A stretch of 64,000 nucleotides of DNA. Source: DATEDA01 sp963744255. GTDB lineage: Bacteria > Pseudomonadota > Gammaproteobacteria > Burkholderiales > SG8-39. The DNA is taken from contig CAVUSZ010000037.1 in the NCBI GenBank assembly GCA_963744255.1, positions 25,341-89,340 on the forward strand. Direction: 5' to 3'. The position numbers and the translations under genes were made by a program. The notes beneath the pieces are model-generated. The model was given only the letters and a program-made list of their open reading frames with translations. It was not told the DNA's origin and made no database searches. Shown one piece after another: positions 17,305 through 24,622 of the stretch (the first letter of the stretch is position 1; every line of letters begins with the position of its first letter).

Positions 17305-17409
17305 TCACGCCTGCGGCTGCACGATCCCGTCGGGCGGCTCGCCGAAGGCGGAGGCGTCTATCACGAGCATTCTCACCGGCCGTTTGCTCGTGTCGCTGAA
17401 GGGGGGCAT
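17305..17409 (-). CDS. possible small ORF upstream of acyl-CoA dehydrogenase
   Basis: An ATG-started 34-codon ORF (MPPFSDTSKRPVRM...IVQPQA) whose stop is one base from the GTG start of the dehydrogenase gene. The tight spacing resembles translational coupling, and the sequence is less biased than the shadow frames. It could equally be the eroded 3' end of a lost gene. I recognise no family. Confidence 0.25.
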   Translation of the reverse strand: MPPFSDTSKRPVRMLVIDASAFGEPPDGIVQPQA

Positions 17410-17604
17410 GACGTCGCGAGGACAGCACACATCACCGCTATCTTCCTCCGATTTGGCCCGAGCGCGCCGGTCGCGAGCCGACGGGCGGCGGTAAGGGCTC
17501 CGTGTCGGGAAGGACGACGGATGGACGTCGGTCGTGGCATCGTGCTCGATGCTGCGCGCCCGGCGCGGACGATCCCCGCGCGCCGGCCGCGGGTCAGCGA
17601 GGGC
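17410..17604. other. intergenic region without a supported gene
   Basis: Spacer between the acyl-CoA dehydrogenase leader region and the membrane-protein gene. It contains a G run at 17401-17406 nearby but no convincing promoter, hairpin or gene. Confidence 0.5.
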
Positions 17605-18129
17605 CTAGCCCGTGCGACGCTCCAGGCTGCGGCCTTTCCCGCCCATGAGGTGCGCTTGCACGATGATCCCGACCGCGACGAGCCCAGCGTAGGCAAGCGC
17701 GCTTGCGAGCGGTTGAAGCCCGAGTACCGGGACAATCAGCGCGGCCCCGACGAGGCACGAGAGAACGACGATCGCCCAGTCGATCAGCAACGCCGCGAGC
17801 ACCGCGCCGATCACACCGCCGACGAGAAAGGCCGTCAGGCCCATGGAACCCGGTACGAACCGCTCGGCGACGAGGAGCGCGATGTACCCCCCCGAGTAGA
17901 AGCCGCCCACCGCGAATCCTACGCGCTGCAGCAGGATTGCTAGCACCGCCCCGATCAGGCCGGCACCACTCGCAATCGTCCAGACGAGCCAGGCCGGTTG
18001 CTCCGTGGCCAGCGTGCGCGCGACCTCGAAGCCGAGGTAGAAACCGGCGATCCCGACGAACAGCCAGAACAGCTTCCGCCCGAGGACCAGAAGCAACGCG
18101 CCCGCAACGATATCGGCTAATGGATACAT
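17605..18129 (-). CDS. multi-pass membrane protein, DUF4203-like
   Basis: A 174-residue hydrophobic protein with about six or seven predicted helices separated by short turns rich in Gly (GIAGFYLGFEVAR, GGFYSGGYIALL, VGGVIGAVLAALL). The Gly-rich helical repeats resemble TM7S3/TM198-like DUF4203 proteins. It stands alone on the minus strand and is divergent from the secretion operon. No transport or catalytic motif is visible. Confidence 0.6.
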   Translation of the reverse strand: MYPLADIVAGALLLVLGRKLFWLFVGIAGFYLGFEVARTLATEQPAWLVWTIASGAGLIGAVLAILLQRVGFAVGGFYSGGYIALLVAERFVPGSMGLTAFLVGGVIGAVLAALLIDWAIVVLSCLVGAALIVPVLGLQPLASALAYAGLVAVGIIVQAHLMGGKGRSLERRTG

Positions 18130-18740
18130 CGAGACCGCAATTTAAGCCTAACCGGTGGGCGCCCGCCCGGGGCCGGGCACGGAACAGCGTACGCACTCTC
18201 GGTCTCAGCTATCCGACCAGGTTTCCGCCCTGAGCCGCGAGGCGGCGCGTCGTTTCAGGGGCTCATGCGCGTCCGCCGGGTGAGCGAGCGCGTATGAATC
18301 GAGCGAGCGGTCGCCGACGTACAACTGCACGAGCGCGCCTGGATCTTAGGCCCCGCCGCGCGCCGCCCGGGGGCGGACCGGGCGGCCAGGGGCCGCGATC
18401 GGGTGCGCTCGACCTCGGCGCGGGGGCGGCTCGCAAGCCGCCGCGTGTCGTTTCCGGGCGACGGCGAGGCGGTGCTAGTCCGACGTATAGACATGAGCGG
18501 CCAGCATCTTACGGTCGCACGACATAATGCTTCGGGGCAGCATGTTACGGGCGCACGACGCAACGTCTCGTGTCTATACTAGGCGCCGGATACGGGCACG
18601 GCGGGACACGGGCGCATTCGTATGTCCCCCGGCCGGTTCGCCGAAGCACAAGAGGAGCGAGAAGCGGGTTCGTCGGACGGCCGGACGCGGCGGGGCAGCG
18701 CTCCGACCTCGCTGGGCACGGTAGGGCCCGAGTGTCATTC
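18130..18740. other. 611-bp noncoding region upstream of the secretion operon
   Basis: No ORF here has family-like sequence. The stretch contains a structured repeat block (18485-18579, listed separately) and presumably the promoters of the divergent membrane protein and gspG-like genes. Confidence 0.6.
18485..18579. repeat. inverted repeat enclosing two imperfect direct repeats
   Basis: The outer arms GTATAGACATGAG (18485-18497) and CTCGTGTCTATAC (18567-18579) are complementary at 12 of 13 positions. Between them a 21-nt unit (starting AGCATCTTACGG near 18503) is repeated with a few changes starting AGCATGTTACGG near 18539. The right arm ends in TATACT-like sequence and may include a -10 element. 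The layout could be an operator pair for the downstream operon or the trace of a small mobile element. Confidence 0.55.
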
Positions 18741-19193
18741 ATGCAGCGTTCGCAATCATCCGTTGGGCTCGTGACGCGGGGTGGCCTGCGCGCCCGCACC
18801 GGCTTCACGCTGCTCGAACTGCTCGTGGTGATGGTGATCATTGGTCTCCTCGCCGGTTACGTTGCGCCGCGATACTTCTCGCAGGTCGGCAAGAGCGAGG
18901 TCAAGGTCACACAGGCGCAGATCAACGCCTTCGAGAAGGCCCTCGACACGTACCGGCTCGACATCGGTCGCTATCCAAGCTCCGAGGAGGGACTTGCTGC
19001 GCTCGTGACAAGACCCCAGAACGAGCCGAAATGGAACGGTCCGTATCTGCAGAAGGGCGTGCCGCTCGACCCGTGGGGCAAGCCCTACCAGTACAAATCC
19101 CCCGGCGAGCACCGCGAGATCGACATCTGGTCGTTCGGCAAGGATGGCCAGCCGGGCGGCACCGGCGACTCGGCGGACGTCACGAGCTGGTAA
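18741..19193 (+). CDS. gspG: type II secretion major pseudopilin, GspG-like
   Basis: A 150-residue pseudopilin. The prepilin peptidase site is G-F-T-L-L-E (residues 21-26 in RTGFTLLELLVVM), followed by a hydrophobic helix to about residue 42. The C-terminal half has the GspG features ALDTYRLDIGRYPSSEEGLAALV and DPWGKPYQYKSPG plus a final FGKDGQPGG acidic/Ca-binding loop. The ATG at 18741 gives a 20-residue basic leader; in-frame upstream starts would make an implausibly long leader. It is first in the operon, 7 nt before gspF. Confidence 0.92.
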   Translation: MQRSQSSVGLVTRGGLRARTGFTLLELLVVMVIIGLLAGYVAPRYFSQVGKSEVKVTQAQINAFEKALDTYRLDIGRYPSSEEGLAALVTRPQNEPKWNGPYLQKGVPLDPWGKPYQYKSPGEHREIDIWSFGKDGQPGGTGDSADVTSW

Positions 19194-19200
19194 GCGCCCG

Positions 19201-20385
19201 ATGCAATTCGAGATCAGGGCGCTGCGCGGCGCCGAAGGCCTGATCACCGTCTCGCTCGAAGCGCCGGACGAGACCTCGGCGCTCGAGCAGGCGCGCGCGC
19301 AGGGGCTGGCCGTGCTGTCGGCACGGCCGCGCCGCGCGCTCCCCACGCTCGCCAGCCCGTTCACCGCGCGCTTCCCGCTGCTGCTCTTCAGCCAGGAGCT
19401 AGTCGCCCTGCTCTCGGCCGGACTGTCCCTGCCCGAGGTGGTCGAGACCCTCGGCGAGAAGGAGACGCGTCCCGAATTCCGGCGCATCTTCAGCGCGCTG
19501 CGCCGGTCGCTGTACGAAGGCCGATCATTTTCCCAGGCACTGGACGACTTCCCGCGCACGTTCCCGAGCCTGTATGTCGCGACCGTGCGGGCCGCCGAGC
19601 GGACCGGGGACGTGGCCGAAGCGCTCGGGCGGTACATCGCGTATCACGAGCGGCTCGACGCCGTGCGGCGAAAGGTCGTCAGCGCTTCTGTCTATCCCCT
19701 GGTTCTGCTTGCAGTGGGCGGGCTCGTCGTGCTGTTCCTCCTCGGCTACGTCGTCCCCCGCTTCGCGGGCGTCTACGAGGAAGTCGGGCGCGATCTGCCG
19801 GCGCTGTCGCGGCTCCTCATCGAATGGGGACGGCTGATCAACGCGAACGGCCCGACGCTCGTCGTGCTGCTCGTGGCAGCGGTCGTTGCGGCGACGCTCG
19901 GTTTCGGTCGGATCAAGCGCGTCGCCGGGGCGATCGCGCAACGCGTCCCGGCGATCGGCGAGCGTTTGCGCGTCTATCACCTCGCGCGCTTCTACCGGAC
20001 GCTCGGAATGTTGCTCCGCGGCGGTACGCCGCTCGTGACCGCGCTCGGGATGGTGGCCGGGCTGATGCCCGCCGCGATGCGCCCACGCCTCGCCGACGGT
20101 ACGCGGCGGATCCGGGAAGGCGCGAGCATCTCGGCGGCGATGGAAGCCGCTGGTCTCATCACGCCGGTCGCGCTCCGGCTGCTGCGGGTCGGGGAGCGAA
20201 GCGGCGAGATGGCCGAGATGATGGACCGGATCGCAGTGTTCCACGACGAGGAGCTGGCGCGCTGGATCGATCTCGTCACCAAGCTGTTCGAGCCGCTGCT
20301 GATGGCAGTGATCGGCGTCGTCATCGGCGCCATCGTCGTGCTGATGTACCTGCCGATCTTCGAGCTCGCGGGGAGCCTGCAGTGA
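19201..20385 (+). CDS. gspF: type II secretion inner-membrane platform protein, GspF-like
   Basis: A 394-residue polytopic protein with two homologous T2SSF domains (about residues 60-185 and 265-385) and three membrane helices, near 165-190, 218-238 and 365-390. Typical segments are FSQELVALLSAGLSLPEVVE, GRSFSQALDDFPRTFPSLY and RVGERSGEMAEMMDRIA. It anchors the ATPase to the pseudopilus base. The stop overlaps the GTG start of gspE (GTGA), so production is coupled. Confidence 0.92.
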   Translation: MQFEIRALRGAEGLITVSLEAPDETSALEQARAQGLAVLSARPRRALPTLASPFTARFPLLLFSQELVALLSAGLSLPEVVETLGEKETRPEFRRIFSALRRSLYEGRSFSQALDDFPRTFPSLYVATVRAAERTGDVAEALGRYIAYHERLDAVRRKVVSASVYPLVLLAVGGLVVLFLLGYVVPRFAGVYEEVGRDLPALSRLLIEWGRLINANGPTLVVLLVAAVVAATLGFGRIKRVAGAIAQRVPAIGERLRVYHLARFYRTLGMLLRGGTPLVTALGMVAGLMPAAMRPRLADGTRRIREGASISAAMEAAGLITPVALRLLRVGERSGEMAEMMDRIAVFHDEELARWIDLVTKLFEPLLMAVIGVVIGAIVVLMYLPIFELAGSLQ

Positions 20386-22091
20386 AGCCCCGCGACCTCG
20401 CCGCGCCCGCGCCGGTGCCCGATGCGCCGCCGTTCGATGCCGACACGATCGCGCAAGCGCGCAACCGCGCCGCCGGGCGGGGCACGGGGGTCGTTGCCGC
20501 CTTGGAGGAGCTCGCGCCCGAGCCGCCGGAAATCTTCCTCGCGCGGCTCGCCGCCACCTTCGCCTACCCGGTCGCCGGCAATGCCGATCTGCATCGCTGG
20601 CAGCCGGCGTTCGAGCTGCTGCCGTTCGCCGAGGCGCTCAAGGCGCAAGCGGTCCTCTTCCGCGACGACGCGGGCGATCTGCGGCTCGTGTTCGGCGATC
20701 CGTTCGATGCCGCCAAGGCGGCATGGGGCGATGAGCGCGTCGCCGCCGATTTCGTGTGGACCCTGGCCCATCATGCCGACATCACGGCTTGGCTCGCCAG
20801 CCAGGAAGAATCGCTGTCGGCGATGGAAAGCGTTCTCGCGTCGGCCTCGAGCGGCGTGCGCGGGGCGGCCGGCATCGAGGACGTCTCGTTCAAGAGCATC
20901 AGCGAGGACACGAGCCCGGTCGTGAAGCTCGCGCGCTCGACCCTCTACGACGCCCTGAAGAGCGGTGCGTCGGACATTCACCTCGAGAGCCTGGCGAACG
21001 GCCTCGCGATCAGGTATCGCATCGACGGCGTGCTGAACACCGTGGGCACCATCGACGGTGCGGACCTGGCCGAGCAGATGATCTCGCGCATCAAGGTCGT
21101 CGCCGAGCTCGATATCGCCGAGCGTCGGGTGCCGCAGGACGGCCGATTCAAGGTCGGCACGCGCGGCCGCGAGATCGACATCCGGGTGTCGATCATGCCG
21201 TCGATCTTCGGCGAGGACGCGGTGCTGCGGATCCTCGACAAGCAGGCGCTCGCCGACGAGGTCAAGGGACTCACGCTCGACAGCCTCGGCTTCGACGAGG
21301 CGACCCGGGCGACGGTGCGCAAGCTCGCGAACGAGCCCTACGGGATGCTGCTCGTAACCGGTCCGACGGGTAGCGGGAAGACGACCACGCTGTACGCCAC
21401 GATCACCGAGATCAACCACGGCCGCGACAAGATCGTCACGATCGAGGATCCCATCGAGTACCAGCTCGGGGGCGTGCTGCAGATCCCGGTGAACGAGAAG
21501 AAAGGGCTGACCTTCGCGCGCGGCCTGCGCTCGATCCTCCGCCACGATCCGGACCGGATCATGGTCGGCGAGATCCGCGATCCGGAAACCGCGCAGATCG
21601 CGATCCAGGCGGCGCTCACAGGGCACCTCGTGCTGACGACCGTCCACGCGAACAACGTCTTCGACGTGCTCGGTCGCTTTACTCACATGGAGGTCGACCC
21701 GTACAGCTTTGCCTCCGCGCTGAACGGCGTCGTCGCCCAGCGGCTGGTCCGCCTCAACTGCCCGCATTGCGCCGCGGTGGACGCCCCGTCGACGGAGGAG
21801 CTCGAGGCTTCGGGCTTCACCCGCGAGGCCGTGGCGGGCTGGGAGTTCCGGACCGGTCGCGGCTGCGGCCAGTGCCGGGGCACGGGCTACAAGGGCCGGC
21901 GGGCGATCGCGGAAATCATGATGCTCGACGACGGCTTGCGCGAGATGATCGTGTCGCATGCGCCGATCCGGCAGCTGAAGGAGTCGGCACGCGCGAACGG
22001 CACCCGTTTCCTGCGCGAGGCCGCGGTCGATCTCGTGCGCGCCGGGCTGACCGACCTCGAGGAGATCAACCGTGTCACCTTTGTGGCGTGA
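20382..22091 (+). CDS. gspE: type II secretion/pilus assembly ATPase, GspE-like
   Basis: A 569-residue hexameric ATPase driving pseudopilus assembly. It has an N-terminal MshEN/GspE-N-like region (about residues 1-160) and the CTE core with Walker A GPTGSGKTT near 327, an Asp box (TIEDPIEYQLGG near 354), Walker B ILRHDPDRIMVGEIRDPET near 385, a His box (GHLVLTTVHANN) and a zinc-binding tetracysteine (CPHC near 460 and CGQCRGTGYKGR near 497). The tetracysteine marks a T2SS/MshE/PilB-type assembly ATPase rather than a PilT retraction ATPase. The GTG start overlaps the gspF stop. Confidence 0.93.
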   Translation: MKPRDLAAPAPVPDAPPFDADTIAQARNRAAGRGTGVVAALEELAPEPPEIFLARLAATFAYPVAGNADLHRWQPAFELLPFAEALKAQAVLFRDDAGDLRLVFGDPFDAAKAAWGDERVAADFVWTLAHHADITAWLASQEESLSAMESVLASASSGVRGAAGIEDVSFKSISEDTSPVVKLARSTLYDALKSGASDIHLESLANGLAIRYRIDGVLNTVGTIDGADLAEQMISRIKVVAELDIAERRVPQDGRFKVGTRGREIDIRVSIMPSIFGEDAVLRILDKQALADEVKGLTLDSLGFDEATRATVRKLANEPYGMLLVTGPTGSGKTTTLYATITEINHGRDKIVTIEDPIEYQLGGVLQIPVNEKKGLTFARGLRSILRHDPDRIMVGEIRDPETAQIAIQAALTGHLVLTTVHANNVFDVLGRFTHMEVDPYSFASALNGVVAQRLVRLNCPHCAAVDAPSTEELEASGFTREAVAGWEFRTGRGCGQCRGTGYKGRRAIAEIMMLDDGLREMIVSHAPIRQLKESARANGTRFLREAAVDLVRAGLTDLEEINRVTFVA

Positions 22092-22863
22092 CCGGGTGAG
22101 CGTCTTTCTCGCGCCGGGCGAGGTGCACCTCGCCCGGCACGCCAGGGGCTGGAAGCCATCTGCCGGCAGCGGCCAGACGATCGAGTGCGATGCGGCGACG
22201 GGCAAGGCGTGGCAGCCCGCGCTCGAAGCGCTCGGAGGCGCGTTGTCGCGGCTCGGATGGCAGGGCGCGGACGCCCGGGTGACGGTGTCGAACCACTTTG
22301 TTCGCTATGCGCTCGTCCCTTCGGCCGCGAAGCTCCGGGGCGAGATCGAGCGCGCCGCGGCCGCGCGGCACGCCCTGCGCGCGACCTACGGCGAGCGCGG
22401 CGACGGCTGGCAGGTGGTCCTCGACGAGACTCTCGACGGCGCCGCGATCGCGGCGGCGATCGAGCCCGCGCTGCTCGAGGGCCTCGCGTCGGCGCTGCAT
22501 GCCGCGAAGCTGCGGCCGACCGCGATCGAGCCGTTCCTGGCCACGGCGTTCAACGCGTGCCGGGGGTCGATTCACCGCGAGCCGGCGTGGATTGCGGCAG
22601 CGGAGCCCGGTCGCGTGTGCGTCGGGTATCTCGATCGCGGCGCATGGCGGCTGGTCCGCAACGAGCGGTTGCGCGCCCGGCTCGAGGACGAGTTGCCCGC
22701 GGTGCTGGAGCGCTGCCGGCTCTCCGCCGGCGCGGAGGCGGGCGCCGGCCGCGTGCTGCTCGTTTCGCGCGAGGACCCGCAGGTCGAGCTCGTGGACGGC
22801 AGCGGCTGGACGCTCGAGCGCGTCCGGCTCGGGGAAGCCACGGTCACGCCGCTGGCAGCCTGA
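22072..22863 (+). CDS. PilM/GspL-like assembly protein
   Basis: A 263-residue protein with an actin-like, degenerate PilM/GspL cytoplasmic fold and no obvious membrane helix. Supporting context is decisive: it follows the ATPase with a 20-nt overlap and precedes PilN- and PilO-like genes. Segments such as VTVSNHFVRYALVP (about residue 70) resemble the start of the MshI/PilM family. It should connect GspE to the inner-membrane PilN/O-like pair. Sequence similarity alone is weak. Confidence 0.7.
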   Translation: MSPLWRDRVSVFLAPGEVHLARHARGWKPSAGSGQTIECDAATGKAWQPALEALGGALSRLGWQGADARVTVSNHFVRYALVPSAAKLRGEIERAAAARHALRATYGERGDGWQVVLDETLDGAAIAAAIEPALLEGLASALHAAKLRPTAIEPFLATAFNACRGSIHREPAWIAAAEPGRVCVGYLDRGAWRLVRNERLRARLEDELPAVLERCRLSAGAEAGAGRVLLVSREDPQVELVDGSGWTLERVRLGEATVTPLAA

Positions 22864-22879
22864 TGCAATGCGCTCCCAA

Positions 22880-22960
22880 GGTCCGCGTCGTTCCGGCGCA
22901 CGCCAAAATCCAGGCGGGGACATGCATGCGCCGGGCGCTTGCCCGGACTCCGCCTAGGTA
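22880..22960. repeat. degenerate REP-like interspersed element
   Basis: The gap between the PilM- and PilN-like genes contains GTCGTTCCGGCGCACGCCAA and CCAGGCGGGGACATGCATGC followed by a GC-rich complement (GCCCGGACTCCGCC). This is an imprecise version of the common proteobacterial repeat that begins GTCGTTCCCGCGCACGCGGG. A related element ends the gene at 34502-35176. It probably forms a hairpin between the two cistrons. Confidence 0.45.
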
Positions 22961-22968
22961 GCGAGCTG

Positions 22969-23505
22969 ATGCGCGCCCTCCAACTCGACTTCCTGCATCC
23001 GTCCGGACCGCGCATCCGTATTGGAATCGCGTTGCTCGCGCTCGGGATCGCCGTCGCGGCGCTCGTCGGCTGGCGGTACTACGCGCTCACCGTCGACGTG
23101 GAGCGACTCGAGGCGCGGATCACGGACCTGAAGAGCCTCGCGCGGCGGAGCGCGCCGCGACTGCGCCTGCCGGCCGGCGACGCGAAGCTGCTGGCGCAGG
23201 AGGTGGGGCGTGCGAACGCGGTGCTCGCGAGCCTCACGCTCCCGTGGGATGCGATGTTCGGCGAGCTCGAGGCGGCGGCGAGCCGGGACGTCGCACTGCT
23301 CGGCATCCAGCCCGACGGCTCGGGCCGGCAGGTGCGGCTGGCTGGTGAAGCGCGGCGGTTCGAGGATCTCCTCGCCTACATCGGACGTCTCGAAGCCACG
23401 GCGGGCTTTGCGAACGTGTTTCTGGCCGGGCACGAGCTGAAATCGACCGCGGCCGGGCAGCCGGTCGCGTTCACGCTGACCGCCGACTGGGTCGGGCGCC
23501 AATGA
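22969..23505 (+). CDS. PilN-like inner-membrane assembly protein
   Basis: A 178-residue bitopic protein: short cytoplasmic N-terminus, one helix at about residues 20-42 (IGIALLALGIAVAALVGW), a coiled-coil stretch (VERLEARITDLKSLARR), then a periplasmic ferredoxin-like domain. This is the PilN/GspM-type architecture. The ATG at 22969 is preferred because the ten upstream in-frame residues come from repeat sequence. The stop overlaps the pilO-like start by ATGA. Confidence 0.72.
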   Translation: MRALQLDFLHPSGPRIRIGIALLALGIAVAALVGWRYYALTVDVERLEARITDLKSLARRSAPRLRLPAGDAKLLAQEVGRANAVLASLTLPWDAMFGELEAAASRDVALLGIQPDGSGRQVRLAGEARRFEDLLAYIGRLEATAGFANVFLAGHELKSTAAGQPVAFTLTADWVGRQ

Positions 23506-24041
23506 AGGCCATGATCGAACGCCTGCGCGACGAGGTCGAGCGGCTCGGCCGGAGCGGTGTCGTCGGCGTTGCGCTCGTCGCCTTCGCGGTGGCGCTTTAC
23601 CTTTCGACGGTCGCGCCGCTGCAGGCCGAGCGCGCCCGGCTCGCCGGCGAGGCCGCACGCCTCGAGCAGCGGCCGCAGGCGAGCGCCGCGGCGGAGAAAG
23701 GCACGCCGGCCGAGCAGCTCGCGACCTTCTACGCCTTCCTTCCGCCGCCGCAGAGCTCGCCCGACTGGCTCGGCAAGATCAACGCGGCAGCGAAGGCGAA
23801 AGGCCTCGTGCTCCGCTCGGGCGAGTACAAGCTGGACCGGGTTGCCGACCAGAAGTTCGCGCGTTACCAGATCACGCTGCCCGTCGCCGGCACGTACACC
23901 CAGATCCGCGGCTTTGTCGGCCAGGTGCTCGCCGACGTGCCGGCAGCCGCGCTGGAAGAGATCACCTTGCGCCGCGAGAGCGCCGCGAGCCCGACGCTCG
24001 AGGCGCGCATCCGCCTGACCCTGTATCTAGGAGGTGCATGA
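23502..24041 (+). CDS. PilO-like inner-membrane assembly protein
   Basis: A 179-residue protein with one transmembrane helix (VVGVALVAFAVALYLSTVAPL, residues about 20-40), a coiled coil (QAERARLAGEAARLEQR) and a periplasmic domain with the PilO-like segment WLGKINAAAKAKGLVLRSGEYKL. It would dimerise with the PilN-like protein. Overlaps at both ends with neighbouring genes. Confidence 0.72.
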   Translation: MKAMIERLRDEVERLGRSGVVGVALVAFAVALYLSTVAPLQAERARLAGEAARLEQRPQASAAAEKGTPAEQLATFYAFLPPPQSSPDWLGKINAAAKAKGLVLRSGEYKLDRVADQKFARYQITLPVAGTYTQIRGFVGQVLADVPAAALEEITLRRESAASPTLEARIRLTLYLGGA

Positions 24042-24622
24042 TCATGGCCATCCCTGCCAAGCACCGCTGGATCATCTATGCGCTTGCGCTGGCGCTCACG
24101 CTCATGGCCGTCCGCTGGGCGGGCGGCCAGGACAGCTCGGAGCAGCGGCCGGCAGCCGCGGCGCCGCGCCCGGAGCCAACGATCCGCGACACGCCGCCCG
24201 TTGCAGCGAAGCCGGAGACGGTGCCCGAAGTCCGGCTGGACCGGCTCCTCAAGCGCGCCGTGCCGTCTCCGGCAGGAGACCCTTTCCAGGCGCAGTCGTG
24301 GCAGCCGCCGGAGCAGACGATCCGGCGGAACGTGCCGGCACCGCGTCCGGAGGCCCCGCCGCTTCCGTTCGCGTACCTCGGGAAGCTGGTCGACCAGGCG
24401 ACCACCACGGTGTTCCTCGCCAAGGAGGATCGCAACTACATCGTGCGCGCCGGCGACACCATCGAGGGCACCTACCGCGTCGAGAAGGTAGGCGATGATG
24501 CGCTGGTGCTGGTTTATCTGCCGCTCAAGGCCAGGCAGACGCTGCCGTTCGTCGCCCGCGCGCCGGCGAGCCCGAGGCCGCAGAAGCCGAAGTCCGCCGA
24601 CGACGACGAGGACGACGAGTGA
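24038..24622 (+). CDS. PilP/GspC-like periplasmic linker protein
   Basis: A 194-residue protein with an N-terminal membrane anchor (residues about 10-27), a Pro/Ala-rich linker to about 115, and a small beta domain (PLPFAYLGKLVDQATTTVFLAKEDRNYIVRAGD) that matches the HR-domain shape of PilP/GspC. The acidic tail ends DDDEDDE. It should link the inner-membrane PilN/O-like pair to the secretin encoded next. The stop overlaps the secretin start (ATGA). Confidence 0.7.
   Translation: MIMAIPAKHRWIIYALALALTLMAVRWAGGQDSSEQRPAAAAPRPEPTIRDTPPVAAKPETVPEVRLDRLLKRAVPSPAGDPFQAQSWQPPEQTIRRNVPAPRPEAPPLPFAYLGKLVDQATTTVFLAKEDRNYIVRAGDTIEGTYRVEKVGDDALVLVYLPLKARQTLPFVARAPASPRPQKPKSADDDEDDE

Noticed and set aside
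18255..18730. Small ORFs in the region upstream of gspG
   Set aside because: All are low-complexity, arginine-rich frames with no similarity to a known family and no RBS.
19992..22205. Long minus-strand open frame opposite gspF/gspE
   Set aside because: Its composition is rich in R, A, G and H repeats typical of a shadow of a GC-rich coding strand, and no family is recognisable, whereas the plus strand encodes clear GspF and GspE.
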